55,517 nucleotides of DNA from Thermoanaerobaculia bacterium (GCA_018057705.1 JAGPDF010000027.1:1-55517), one strand, 5' to 3'. Counted from the first letter of the stretch, positions 6,457-14,109 are shown. Notes: generated by a model not told the origin, from the letters alone. A program made the numbers and translations.

Positions 6457-6771
6457 ATGAAGGTCGTTCGAACCCGGCGCTGGGATCCGGCGGCGTATCT
6501 CGAAACCGAAGCGGAACGCATCGCCTACCTCGAAGCGGCGTTGGAAGACGGCGATCCTGCGGTCGTCGCGGCCGCGCTCGGCGATATCGCTCGCGCGGCG
6601 GGGATGACGACGGTGGCGCGCGACGCGGGGCTCGGGCGCGAGAGCCTCTACAAGGCGCTCTCGAAGGACGGGAATCCGGAGCTCGGGACGGTGCTCAAGG
6701 TGGTGGCAGCGCTGGGACTGAGGCTCAGGGCGGCGGCGATCGAGTCGGGGCGCGGTACATCCACCACGTGA
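6457..6771 (+). CDS. HigA-like addiction module antidote
   Basis: A 104-residue protein with the signature of antidotes paired with Gp49-like toxins: RWDPAAYLETEAERIAYLEA, a DPAVVAAALGDIARAAGMTTVA stretch in pieces, then AGLGRESLYKALSKDGNPELGTV, which is the helix-turn-helix. It binds the toxin and probably the palindrome at 6130. The ATG at 6457 has GGAGG ten bases upstream, and an in-frame M three codons earlier lacks good spacing. The 3-prime end of the gene is part of a duplicated segment (6752 to 6827 against 7716 to 7791). Confidence 0.85.
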   Translation: MKVVRTRRWDPAAYLETEAERIAYLEAALEDGDPAVVAAALGDIARAAGMTTVARDAGLGRESLYKALSKDGNPELGTVLKVVAALGLRLRAAAIESGRGTSTT

Positions 6772-6827
6772 GGAACGGCGGAACGATTCTGCTGTTCGTG
6801 CGGCAGCGAAGGCTCGCGGAGTGGGCA
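6752..6827 (+). repeat. Duplicated segment, copy A
   Basis: About 76 bases, beginning in the last codons of the antidote gene, that recur with few changes at 7716 to 7791. One reading frame gives IHHVRNGG then LLFVRQRRLA in both copies. In both places the segment leads straight into block A of a composite repeat, so the duplicated unit is gene end plus repeat. Confidence 0.75.
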
Positions 6828-7020
6828 GCGTTAGAGACGGGGCGGTCTCCTCTCGGGGGCTCGAATGAGATGAGTCTCCTCCATCTGGAGATGGTCGCGA
6901 GGGGACACATAGCGGGGTTCGGCGGGGTCGCGAAGTCGCTCTATTGACTCGCCCGCAATATGTCCCCAAATGGGCGGGGTCGCTGGGGTGCTCCGTTGTC
7001 TCGCCTGCAATGTGTCCCCA
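6828..7020 (+). repeat. Composite palindromic repeat, copy 4
   Basis: Block A at about 6828, left arm GGGGACACATAGCGGG at about 6902, right arm AATATGTCCCC at about 6957 to 6967, and a second unit ending AATGTGTCCCC near 7019. Plus orientation, downstream of the antidote gene. Confidence 0.85.
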
Positions 7021-7146
7021 GATGTCGATGGTGGCGATGTCTTGCCCGCCAGGTGGTCGGGAGTGCTGGCTGTCTTCGGCCGCGCGACTGCTGGCGTTCG
7101 CTGGCGTTACAATTCCGGGCTGGAGCACCTTGAGGGAGACCCTGGC

Positions 7147-7344
7147 ATGAGCGAACCAGTGACGACGGACAAGCAGCGGATGATCCAGCTTCTGGAGGGG
7201 CAGCCGGACGACAGCTCCTTCGAGGAACTGATCAAGGAGCTGGCGTTCGATCGCATGGTCGAGAGGGGTGTCACCGACGCCGAGAACGGGCGGACGATCA
7301 GCCACGAGGAGTTGGGCCGGAGGATGGCCGCTTGGCAGAAGTAA
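7147..7344 (+). CDS. RelB/ParD-like antitoxin
   Basis: A 65-residue protein: MSEPVTTDKQRMIQLLEGQP, then DDSSFEELIKELAFDRMVERG and a C-terminal ISHEELGRRMAAW. This acidic two-helix type with a final toxin-wrapping segment is common before ParE toxins. It is without an evident ribbon-helix-helix arm. It starts at ATG 7147, and its end overlaps the toxin start by 13 bases, so the two are translationally coupled. Family assignment is from pattern and from the partner. Confidence 0.78.
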   Translation: MSEPVTTDKQRMIQLLEGQPDDSSFEELIKELAFDRMVERGVTDAENGRTISHEELGRRMAAWQK

Positions 7345-7628
7345 GGTGGACCGAGGAGGCTGCCGATCGGCTGCACGAGATTCTCGAGTACATCGCGGAA
7401 ACCAGTCCTCAGGCGGCCACTGAGACGGTTGGTGGAATCTATCGGCTCGCAGAAACCCTCGACCGCTTTCCGGAGCGCGGCTTCGCCTACGAGACGAGAT
7501 CGGGCCGCTCCGTGCGCATTGTCTTTTACGGCCACTATCGCGTCGTCTACCGGCTCGAGCCGGGCGCATCCGTCACGATTCTGGGCGTCTTTCACGGCGC
7601 CATGGACTTGCCGAGGTACCTGCCGTAG
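7332..7628 (+). CDS. RelE/ParE-family toxin
   Basis: A 98-residue ParE-like toxin: VRWTEEAADRLHEILEYIAE, then AETLDRFPERGFAYETRSGR and VRIVFYGHYRVVYRLE, ending VTILGVFHGAMDLP. The two helices at the start, the R-x-(L/V)-x-x-G-x-Y-R-V-x-Y strand pair and the H(G/R) near the end are all standard. ParE proteins poison gyrase or, in RelE, cleave mRNA; which applies here cannot be told. The start is TTG 7332 within the end of the antitoxin gene. Confidence 0.85.
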   Translation: MAEVRWTEEAADRLHEILEYIAETSPQAATETVGGIYRLAETLDRFPERGFAYETRSGRSVRIVFYGHYRVVYRLEPGASVTILGVFHGAMDLPRYLP

Positions 7629-7715
7629 CGCTGGCGGGACGGACTGCGCGATCTCGCACGAACGGGTACATTGGGAGTCGCAGTCGACGACCTCGCAGGC
7701 GCCGGCGACGGGGGA

Positions 7716-7791
7716 GCGGTGCATCCACCACGTGAGGAACGGCGGGATCATTCTGCTGTTTGTGCGGCAGCGAAGGCTCGCGGGGTGGGCA
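7716..7791 (+). repeat. Duplicated segment, copy B
   Basis: Second copy of the segment at 6752 to 6827, here downstream of the ParE-like gene rather than inside an antidote gene. It probably represents the tail of a lost antidote gene together with its composite repeat. Confidence 0.7.
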
Positions 7792-7792
7792 T

Positions 7793-8026
7793 CGTTAGAG
7801 ACGGGGCGGCCTTCTCTCGGGGGCTCGAATGAGATGAGTCTCCTCAACGTCGCGAGGGGACACATAGCGGGGTTCGGCGGGGTCGCGAAGTCGCTCCATT
7901 GACTCGCCCGCAATGTGTCCCCAGATGGGCGGGGTCGCGGGGGCGTGGCACTGGCGCGCCCGCGATGTGTCCCCGAATGGGCGGGGTGGCGGAGGCGCGG
8001 CACTGTCGCGCCCGCGATGGGTCCCC
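7793..8026 (+). repeat. Composite palindromic repeat, copy 5
   Basis: Block A at about 7793, left arm at about 7857, and three right-arm units (AATGTGTCCCC, GATGTGTCCCC and GATGGGTCCCC near 7921, 7974 and 8026), the last ones diverged. Plus orientation. Confidence 0.85.
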
Positions 8027-8130
8027 GGCGATCTGGAATAGCTCCGGGGACGTGGACGGGCCCTCCGGTGTCCCTTCCTCCGTCGCTTTGACGTAACAGA
8101 CAATCGAACCCAACTTCCCGGAGAAACCTC

Positions 8131-8520
8131 ATGCGCAAGTCCATGTTTCTCGCCTTCGCCCTGGTTCCCGTATTCGTTGGCGCTCTCGGCTGCCAGTCGA
8201 AAACGGCACCCGCTCCGCCCGCCCCTTCGGCGGCGACCGATTCGAAGATGGCGCCGATCGAGTCCACCGCGCCGCCGGCCACGGCTGGCGTCATCGGAGT
8301 CGCCGCCTGCGACGAGTACTTGAACAAGTGGGAGACCTGCCTCGCGACGAAGGTCACGGGGGACGCTCGCGAGCAGGTGAAGGTGGCGCTCGATGCCACG
8401 CGGGACGCCTGGAAGCGGGCAGTGGCGACGCCGGAGGGGAAGGCTGGGCTCGCGGCGGCCTGCGAGCAGGCGGCGGAGCTCGCGAAGATGCAGGTTGCGG
8501 CGTACGGCTGCAGCTGGTGA
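8131..8520 (+). CDS. Putative small lipoprotein
   Basis: A 129-residue protein with an N-terminal signal peptide (MRKSMFLAFALVPVFVGALG) ending in a lipobox-like ALGC, so it is probably anchored to a membrane by its first cysteine. A Pro/Ala-rich linker follows, then a helical domain with three cysteines (GVAACDEYLNKWETCL and AAACEQAAELAKMQ, ending YGCSW). The paired cysteines suggest disulfides in the periplasm. I do not recognise a family. Convergent with the PD40 gene; a palindrome between them could end transcription from both sides. Confidence 0.7.
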   Translation: MRKSMFLAFALVPVFVGALGCQSKTAPAPPAPSAATDSKMAPIESTAPPATAGVIGVAACDEYLNKWETCLATKVTGDAREQVKVALDATRDAWKRAVATPEGKAGLAAACEQAAELAKMQVAAYGCSW

Positions 8521-8533
8521 GCGACCGCTAGCG

Positions 8534-8562
8534 GAAGAAATGGGGACTGTCCCCAATTCTTC
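8534..8562. repeat. Short palindrome with GGGGAC-t-GTCCCC core
   Basis: GAAGAA-a-TGGGGAC (8534 to 8547) and GTCCCCA-a-TTCTTC (8549 to 8562) pair over 13 base pairs around one central T, with one A-A mismatch. Nearly the same sequence lies inside the MOSC gene at 15515 to 15542. Here it stands between two convergent genes and could act as a terminator. Confidence 0.8.
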
Positions 8563-8571
8563 TGGTCCGCG

Positions 8572-10437
8572 CTAGGGGGACCACTCCGAGAGGTCGCCTT
8601 CTTCGTCGAAGTCGGCGGCGAAGATGAGGGCGTCGGAGATGAAGAGCTCTTCGCGGCCGGGGACTTCGGAGTCGGCTTCGTAGAGGATGCCCATGCCGTC
8701 CGGGGTCGGTTCGAGGTCGAACTGCTCGTCGATGACGCCGCCTCCGGCGGTGGGGGTGAGGCTCAGCCGGCGCGGCAGGGGCTGCAGGCCGTCGGTGCGG
8801 GTGGCCCAGAGATGGAGCGGGCCGCCGTCGATCGCCGCGAGGAAGAAGAACTCCGAGTGGTCGGGCGTCACGCCGGTGAGGACGCCGAGCTCGACGCTCC
8901 CCCACAGGATGTTGTAGAGATTGTTCGGCGTGGAGGTACCGTCGTTCGCCACCGTCCAGAGCGCGAAGTCGTTGGGAACGGAGAAGTCGGCCCGGAAGAT
9001 GGAGCGCACCGGCAGGATCACGCCGGGCCCGGAGAGCAGGGTCTCGGCGACCAGGATCGGCCACTCGGCGCTCGCCGGCCCGCCCCGGGGGGCGCCGCGC
9101 AGCTCGTCGATGAAAGTCCCCGCGGCATCGCCCACCCCATAGACGACGATGTCGTCGAAGAGGCCCCCGAAGACCGCGGACTCGGCGGCGACGAGCGGGC
9201 GATTCAGGCGCACGCCCGAAGCCGAAGGGCCGAGGATCGGCACCGAGAAGACCTCGCGGCGTTCGTCGACCGCCCAGTCGGCCGAATAGACCACGGTTGA
9301 ACCGTCGGCCGAGATCTCGTACGCGTTCACGTCGCCGTTGGCGACGAGCCCGGTGTTGAGCTTGACCGGCGGCGCCCCGCCGGCCGTTGGCACCGAGTAG
9401 AGCTCCTCCTTGCCGTCGGTATCGCGGTCGGCCTGGAAAACGACGCGCGAGCCGTCCGCGGTGACACTCCAGACATCGTTGACGTTGCCGCCGACGACCG
9501 GCACGTCGGCGATACGGATGGCGTTGCCGGCGGGGCCGGCGACGTCGGCCGACCAGAGCTCGTTCGCGGGCTCCGTCGGCGCGTCCCTGAGGACGAAGAG
9601 GACGCGGGCGCCGCCGGGCGCGAGCCTCGGCGCCCCGGCTCCTCCCGTGCCCAGGATCGGAGGCGTCAGGCGGACCTTCGCCCCACCGGCGAGCGGAACG
9701 CTCCAGATCTCGAAGGGGTCTGTCGAGCCGGCGCGCCGCTGGAAGACGACCCGCGAGGGCGTCACCGCGAAGTTGAGCGTTTGGCCGTCGTCGTCGAAAG
9801 GCCCGTCGAGGCCGACCGCGGCGGACGAGCCGTCGACCGGCGCCGAGTAAAGCGTGTGCTCCAGGGCTCCGAGTTGGGAAAGGTTGAAAAAAATCCGATT
9901 ACCGTCGGCGGAAAACTGCAGGGTGTAGGAGAACACGTCCTGCGAACCCGCGAGCGGCGGGGAGAGTTTGACGCCGTCGGCGGCGGTGCCGAGTAGCGGC
10001 ACGGTGTAGAGCTCGTAGCGGTCGGAGACCTCCTGCGCGGCGGTGTAGAGGACGTATTTCGAATCGGGTGAGAAACGCACGACCTCGAACGCGTCGCCGG
10101 GCGCGAGAGTGCCCGAAAGCCGCTTCGCCGGGCCGCCCCACCGCCGCGCCGCCCAGAGGGCGTGGGCGTTGTTCACCTCGGCGTCCTGCACCCAGACGAT
10201 CCACTCGCCGTCGGGCGAGACTCGTTGGTTCGACGCGGATGAGAGCCAGTAGACGTCGCTGCCCACGACCGCGGGCCCGCTGACCTTGTGCACCCGGCGC
10301 TCGACCGCGCCGGCGCCCGCGGCACCGAAGGCGACCACGGCGGCTACGCAGAGGCAGGCGAGGGTGAGAGTGAGGTGCGGTGTCGGGAATCGGGCGCGGA
10401 ATTGTGCGCGGATTCGTCCGGCGAAGAGAGTCGGCAT
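8572..10437 (-). CDS. Secreted PD40/TolB-type beta-propeller protein
   Basis: A 621-residue protein beginning MPTLFAGRIRAQF with a Sec signal (LACLCVAAVVAFGAAGAGA) preceded by an AGGAGG site. The body has about eight PD40/WD40-like blades with repeats of the form SPDxxxV(V/L)Y or SADGxRxxF followed by LY(S/T)VPL and GA(P/K)VxL (for example FSPDSKYVLYTA, VTADGSRVVFQAD and ISADGSTVVYSAD). Such proteins bind peptides or act as structural scaffolds outside the cytoplasm. The end, ALIFAADFDEEGDLSEWSP, matches the F-(D/E)-x-G-x-x-S-x-W-S tail seen on other secreted proteins of similar genomes. The longer upstream frame runs into a repeat and is not used. Confidence 0.85.
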   Translation of the reverse strand: MPTLFAGRIRAQFRARFPTPHLTLTLACLCVAAVVAFGAAGAGAVERRVHKVSGPAVVGSDVYWLSSASNQRVSPDGEWIVWVQDAEVNNAHALWAARRWGGPAKRLSGTLAPGDAFEVVRFSPDSKYVLYTAAQEVSDRYELYTVPLLGTAADGVKLSPPLAGSQDVFSYTLQFSADGNRIFFNLSQLGALEHTLYSAPVDGSSAAVGLDGPFDDDGQTLNFAVTPSRVVFQRRAGSTDPFEIWSVPLAGGAKVRLTPPILGTGGAGAPRLAPGGARVLFVLRDAPTEPANELWSADVAGPAGNAIRIADVPVVGGNVNDVWSVTADGSRVVFQADRDTDGKEELYSVPTAGGAPPVKLNTGLVANGDVNAYEISADGSTVVYSADWAVDERREVFSVPILGPSASGVRLNRPLVAAESAVFGGLFDDIVVYGVGDAAGTFIDELRGAPRGGPASAEWPILVAETLLSGPGVILPVRSIFRADFSVPNDFALWTVANDGTSTPNNLYNILWGSVELGVLTGVTPDHSEFFFLAAIDGGPLHLWATRTDGLQPLPRRLSLTPTAGGGVIDEQFDLEPTPDGMGILYEADSEVPGREELFISDALIFAADFDEEGDLSEWSP

Positions 10438-10500
10438 CTTGGTCCTCCTAAGGAAGAAACGTCGTTGGAGGGCGGAAGGCGACAGACCGACCTCGGGGGC

Positions 10501-10673
10501 GCTAGAGACGGGGCGGTCTTCTCTCGGGGGCGCGAAGGAGATGAGTCCTCCTCGCGGCGCGGGGGGACACATCGCGGGGTTCGGCGGGCTCGCGGGAAGC
10601 GCACTTCGGCTCGCCCGCAATGTGCCCCCAAGGCTCCGATGCGTCCCCAACGCTCGCTCGCAATGTGTCCCCA
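10501..10673 (+). repeat. Composite palindromic repeat, copy 6
   Basis: Block A at 10501, left arm GGGGACACATCGCGGG (one change) at about 10565, and right arms near 10616 to 10630 (GCAATGTGCCCCC), 10649 (GCGTCCCC) and 10672 (AATGTGTCCCC). It lies between a minus gene and a plus gene, and keeps the plus orientation. Confidence 0.83.
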
Positions 10674-10744
10674 ACTGCTCCAACTCTCGGGTGCGAGATA
10701 GCGGGGCGAAATTGCGTCCTTACTCTTTCGAGGAGGACGAGACG

Positions 10745-10996
10745 ATGGAAAATCGAGGGCTTTACGAGCGCATCCTGCAGGGGAAGGTCCGCGAGGTCGG
10801 CTTCGACGAGTTCCGCGCGCTGGTCGAGGCGCGGGGATTCCGGTTCGAGCGGTTCGAAGGGGACGATTGGATCTTCGATCATCCCTCTCGGCCCGAGACC
10901 CTGGGCGTGCAGGCGCGGGGCGGGAAGATCCAGGCCTTTCAGGCGCTGTTCCTGCTGCAAATGATGGAGACGCAGGACTTCGCTTCGGCGGGGTGA
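10745..10996 (+). CDS. Orphan HicA-like small protein, paralogue
   Basis: An 83-residue paralogue of the protein at 2900: ENRGLYERILQGKVREVGF, DEFRALVEARGFRFERF, WIFDHPSRPETLGV and IQAFQALFLLQMMETQDF. The catalytic GSH of HicA is GDDW here, so the histidine is missing, as in the other paralogue, while the following HP is kept. No HicB is adjacent. The leader (10709 to 10740) resembles the one at 2865 but its hairpin is weaker. Two such proteins with the same change suggest a kept, altered role rather than random decay, but this is inference. Confidence 0.6.
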   Translation: MENRGLYERILQGKVREVGFDEFRALVEARGFRFERFEGDDWIFDHPSRPETLGVQARGGKIQAFQALFLLQMMETQDFASAG

Positions 10997-11011
10997 GCGG
11001 TCGGGGGGCGG

Positions 11012-11039
11012 GAGAACTCGGGGACAGCCTCCAGTTCTC
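11012..11039. repeat. Degenerate short palindrome
   Basis: Outer arms GAGAACT (11012 to 11018) and AGTTCTC (11033 to 11039) pair perfectly around a degenerate GGGGACAGCCTCC core. It appears to be a decayed member of the GGGGAC-GTCCCC palindromes at 8534 and 15515. Confidence 0.6.
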
Positions 11040-11070
11040 GGCGGCGGGAATGGAAAGCGGGGCGGTCTCG

Positions 11071-11096
11071 GGAGAAAGGGGGACAGTCCCATCTCC
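11071..11096. repeat. Short palindrome variant
   Basis: GGAGA (11071 to 11075) pairs with TCTCC (11092 to 11096) and the inner GGGAC-a-GTCCC forms a second stem. It belongs to the short palindrome family. A piece like block A of the composite repeat (AGCGGGGCGGTCTCGGG) precedes it directly. Confidence 0.6.
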
Positions 11097-11195
11097 GCCG
11101 CAAGACGTTCGCACCCACAGGGGTTCCTTTTGGAGTCCCCGCGGGGTCCGAGTCGGGTGGGTGTACCCTGTCTCCGCAGAGATCCGGGAGGCGCT

Positions 11196-11846
11196 ATGGC
11201 GAAATCGCTCCGATTCGCATCGATGATCCTCGTGATGCTGGCTCTCATCGGCACTTCGGCGTTCGCGGGGGCGAAAGAGCGCGCGTCGTCGGCATCGCCG
11301 GCATCGCCAGAAGCCGTGACGATGGATCGCCTCCGCGTGATCGCTGCCGCGCTCCAGTCCTTCGTGAACGACGCGACATCCGGCGAGCATCGGCTGGAAG
11401 GGGCACCGAGCGACTGGGTGCTCTCAAGCCAGCCGTCGAAGCTCGTCCGCATTCCCGCGGTGAACGAGCTGCTGACCTACCGCGAGCTCTTCGAGCTGTT
11501 CAATCCGCGCGAGGAAGCCAGTTACCTGCGCGATATCCCGGAATACGACGGTTGGGGCAAGCGCATCGAGGTCCATTACGCGGAGGAGAAACTTCTCGCG
11601 GCGCGCGTCTTCAGCGTTCGAAGCTCGGGGGCGAATGGGCGATTCGACGGCGATGTCTATGAGATCGGCGGATTCCTGCCGGGGTCGGCGACGGATGACA
11701 TCGTCATCGCCGACAAGCGCTTCGTTCGCTGGCCGTTGGGAACGCCCGAAGCCGACCGCGACGTGAAGCCGAGCGCCGGGCCGGACTGGAACCGCCTGAA
11801 CAAGGTCGAGCCCGGGGGCGGAAGTTTCTCCCCGCTGGATCGGTGA
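11196..11846 (+). CDS. Secreted protein with pseudopilin-like C-terminal part
   Basis: A 216-residue protein with a signal peptide (MAKSLRFASMILVMLALIGT, cleavage near AFAGA). After it comes a helix MDRLRVIAAALQSFVNDA, then a region with YLRDIPEYDGWGKRIEVHY and SSGANGRFDGDVYEI. The DGWG-K and SGAnGxxD motifs resemble the DPWGxPY and SxGaDG signatures of GspG-type major pseudopilins, including the loop that binds calcium. The N-terminal pilin methylation motif is absent. So it may be a soluble relative of pseudopilins in the periplasm. No secretion genes are nearby. ATG 11196 is chosen because the signal peptide starts there. Confidence 0.65.
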   Translation: MAKSLRFASMILVMLALIGTSAFAGAKERASSASPASPEAVTMDRLRVIAAALQSFVNDATSGEHRLEGAPSDWVLSSQPSKLVRIPAVNELLTYRELFELFNPREEASYLRDIPEYDGWGKRIEVHYAEEKLLAARVFSVRSSGANGRFDGDVYEIGGFLPGSATDDIVIADKRFVRWPLGTPEADRDVKPSAGPDWNRLNKVEPGGGSFSPLDR

Positions 11847-11914
11847 GCAGCGGCAATCTCCGGCGCGCCGGGCGTTGAGTCGGAGGTTGCGGGGGCGGGC
11901 GGGGTAGGGGGCAT

Positions 11915-12131
11915 CGCTAGAGACGGGGCGGTCTTCTCTCGGGGGCGCGAAGGAGATGGGTCTCCTTGGCGGCGCGAGGGGACACATAGCGGGGTTCGGC
12001 GCGCTCGCGGGAAGCGCACGTCGGCTCGCCCGCAATATGTCCCCCATTGGCGGGAAGGGCACTTCGGCTCGCCTGCGGTATGTCCCCTATTGGCGGGGAG
12101 GGCAGTTCGGCTCGCCCGCAATGTGCCCCCC
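11915..12131 (+). repeat. Composite palindromic repeat, copy 7
   Basis: Block A at 11915, left arm at about 11980, right arms near 12033 to 12042 (AATATGTCCCCC), 12080 (GTATGTCCCC) and 12120 (AATGTGCCCCC). Units here are about 42 bases and contain TTGGCGGG and GGCTCGCC. Plus orientation, downstream of the pseudopilin-like gene. Confidence 0.83.
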
Positions 12132-12209
12132 ACTCGCAGCGTTGGCCGCAGCGGGAGACCTGGACTCTCTCCATTTCTTCTCTGGGGCGCGGCGAGAGAC
12201 AATCGTCGC

Positions 12210-12758
12210 GTGAAGCCCTCCGACGACGTTCGCAGCCGGCACGACGCCATTTACTCCGATCCTGCGGTCCCAGCGTTTCGCTTCTGGCAGCTCGCGCCGC
12301 GGCTGTGGGCGGGGAGGAATCCGCTCTCGGAGCAGGATCTGCGGAATCTCCTGGAGCGCGGGGTGACGCATGTTCTCGATCTGCGCGAGGAGGCGGAGTG
12401 GGTGGGGCCGTGGCGGGTCGGCATCGAGGCGGTCGCGCTCGCGGGTGAGGTCGGCATCGAGCGGATGCACTTGCCGATCGAGGACTGCTCGCCGCCGAGC
12501 GCGGCGGCGTTCACGCAGGCGGCGGCGTGGCTCGATGCGCGCTTCGACGAGCCGGGGTCGGTGGTCTTCGCGCACTGCCGCGCGGGGATGCAGCGGACGC
12601 CGACGATCCTCGCGGCGTGGCTCGCGCGGCGCGAGGGGATCGCGTTCGACGCGGCGGTGCGTCGCCTGCAGGCGAACGGCTATCGCGGGGAGCCGATGCC
12701 GGAGCAGTGGCGGGCGGCCGAGAGTTGGCTCGCGAGTCGCGAGGGGAAGCGCGCGTGA
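12210..12758 (+). CDS. Dual-specificity/tyrosine phosphatase-like protein
   Basis: A 182-residue protein of the cysteine-phosphatase superfamily. Key parts: WQLAPRLWAGRNPLSEQDL, THVLDLREEAEW (typical early strand of dual-specificity phosphatases), MHLPIEDCSPPS with a candidate general-acid Asp, and the active-site loop VFAHCRAGMQRTPTI, which is H-C-x5-R-T. It removes phosphate from Ser, Thr, Tyr or a small molecule; the substrate is unknown. GTG 12210 is the start. Its stop overlaps the next gene's GTG (GTGA), so it is coupled to the ADP-ribosylglycohydrolase. Confidence 0.85.
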   Translation: MKPSDDVRSRHDAIYSDPAVPAFRFWQLAPRLWAGRNPLSEQDLRNLLERGVTHVLDLREEAEWVGPWRVGIEAVALAGEVGIERMHLPIEDCSPPSAAAFTQAAAWLDARFDEPGSVVFAHCRAGMQRTPTILAAWLARREGIAFDAAVRRLQANGYRGEPMPEQWRAAESWLASREGKRA

Positions 12759-13921
12759 GCGCGCGCGAGCTCCCCCTCGCCAGTCGCGTGCGCGGTTGTC
12801 TCCTGGCCGGCGCTCTCGGCGATGCGCTCGGGGCGCCGATCGAGTTCATGAAGTGGCCGGCGATCCGGGCGAAGTGGGGCCCGCGGGGGCTCACGCACTT
12901 CGCGCCCGCGTATGGCGTCGTCGGAGCCGTTGGAGCCAGGGGAGCGATCACCGACGACACGCAGATGACGCTCTTCACCGTCGAAGGTCTGATTCGCGCG
13001 GAGGTGAGACTGGCAGCACGCGGGCTCTGTCATCCGCCCGCGGTCGTGCTCCACGCCTACCTCCGCTGGCTGTGGACTCAGGGCGGTAGCTGGAAAGAGG
13101 CCGGGCGGGAGATCTGGAGTGAAGAGCAGCCGGAGCCGGACGGATGGCTCGCGCGGGAGCGCTTCCTGCACGCCCGCCGGGCGCCGGGCAATACCTGCCT
13201 CGGCGCACTGCAGAGCCGCGGGGACCGCGGAGGTCCGGCACAGAACGACTCGAAGGGTTGCGGCGGGGTCATGCGCGCCGCGCCGGTCGGGTTCCTTTTC
13301 GGTCGGGAGCGCGGCGTGGGCAAGGACGGCGCTGCGGAGGCCTTCGCCATGAGCGTCGAGATCGCGGCGCTGACCCATGGGCACCCGAGCGGGCAGCTGC
13401 CAGCCGGCGTGCTGGCGGCGGTCGTCCATGGCGTGGCGCACGGGGGACGGACGCTGGACGAAGCGCTCGATGTGGCGACCGGGTTGTTGCAGAGGCAGCC
13501 CCGGCACCGGGAGACGCTGGTGGCGCTCGAAGCGGCGCGGCGGCTTTCGCTCGCGGGCGAGCCCTCCGCCGAGCGTGTCGAATCGCTCGGCGAGGGCTGG
13601 GTGGCGGAGGAGGCGCTGGCGATCGCGGTCTATGCCGCGCTCTCACATCCCGAGGATCAGCGCGCCGCGCTGGTGCTGGCGGCGAACCACTCGGGCGACA
13701 GCGATTCGACGGCGGCGATCTGCGGGAATCTTCTCGGAGCGGTGCTCGGCGAAGGGGCGCTGCCGGGGGATTGGTTGGAGGAGCTCGAGGGGCGTGAGGT
13801 GATCACGCAGCTGGCGGACGATTTCGCACGGCAGCTCGAGGGGAGGGCACCGGATCTCGGGGAGTACTCGGAGAGGACACCGGAGGCGGATGCCTGGTGG
13901 GAGCGGTATCCGGGGTGGTGA
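12755..13921 (+). CDS. ADP-ribosylglycohydrolase family protein
   Basis: A 388-residue all-helical enzyme of the DraG/ARH family. Signatures: VRGCLLAGALGDALGAPIEF at the start, ITDDTQMTLFTVEGL (the first metal-binding TDDT), a central KGCGGVMRAAPVGF, and near the end ANHSGDSDSTAAICGNLLGA (the second metal site, SGDSDST). The family hydrolyses ADP-ribose links on proteins or related compounds using two magnesium ions. The start GTG overlaps the phosphatase stop. The pair might together remove ADP-ribosyl and phosphate groups or process a released product; this is inference from coupling only. Confidence 0.92.
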   Translation: MSARELPLASRVRGCLLAGALGDALGAPIEFMKWPAIRAKWGPRGLTHFAPAYGVVGAVGARGAITDDTQMTLFTVEGLIRAEVRLAARGLCHPPAVVLHAYLRWLWTQGGSWKEAGREIWSEEQPEPDGWLARERFLHARRAPGNTCLGALQSRGDRGGPAQNDSKGCGGVMRAAPVGFLFGRERGVGKDGAAEAFAMSVEIAALTHGHPSGQLPAGVLAAVVHGVAHGGRTLDEALDVATGLLQRQPRHRETLVALEAARRLSLAGEPSAERVESLGEGWVAEEALAIAVYAALSHPEDQRAALVLAANHSGDSDSTAAICGNLLGAVLGEGALPGDWLEELEGREVITQLADDFARQLEGRAPDLGEYSERTPEADAWWERYPGW

Positions 13922-13942
13922 TCGGGGGGCGTTTTCTCGGGA

Positions 13943-14109
13943 TTCTGAGAGACGGGGCGGTCTTCTCTCGGGGGCGCGAAAGAGATGAGACTTCGCTGCC
14001 GTGGGGAGGGGACACATAGCGGGGTGGGGCGGGGTTCTCGGGATGGCACATCGGCTTGCCCGCAATGTGTCCCCCAATGTCCCTCGGCTTGCCCGCAATG
14101 TGTCCCCCA
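13943..14109 (+). repeat. Composite palindromic repeat, copy 8
   Basis: Begins with the last part of block A (GAGAGACGGGGCGG), left arm GGGGACACATAGCGGG at about 14009, and two right arms AATGTGTCCCCC near 14063 to 14073 and 14097 to 14107, about 33 bases apart. Plus orientation, 22 bases after the ADP-ribosylglycohydrolase stop. Confidence 0.85.

Larger units (their letters stand above)
7629..8130. other. Gene-free stretch, mostly repeat
   Basis: About 500 bases without a gene. It holds the second copy of the duplicated segment (7716 to 7791), composite repeat copy 5 (7793 to 8026), and about 100 bases upstream of the lipoprotein gene in which no clear promoter is visible. Confidence 0.5.

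Noticed and set aside
5036-8026. Series of palindromes with spacers of about 40 to 60 bases that resembles CRISPR arrays
   Set aside because: Spacers are nearly the same GC-rich sequence in each copy, unit lengths vary, only one to three units occur per site, and no cas gene is present. They are palindromic repeats, not CRISPR.
7107-8399. Long minus-strand open frame (430 codons) across repeats
   Set aside because: It crosses the intact antitoxin, ParE and lipoprotein genes and reads the repeats; open only because of high GC.
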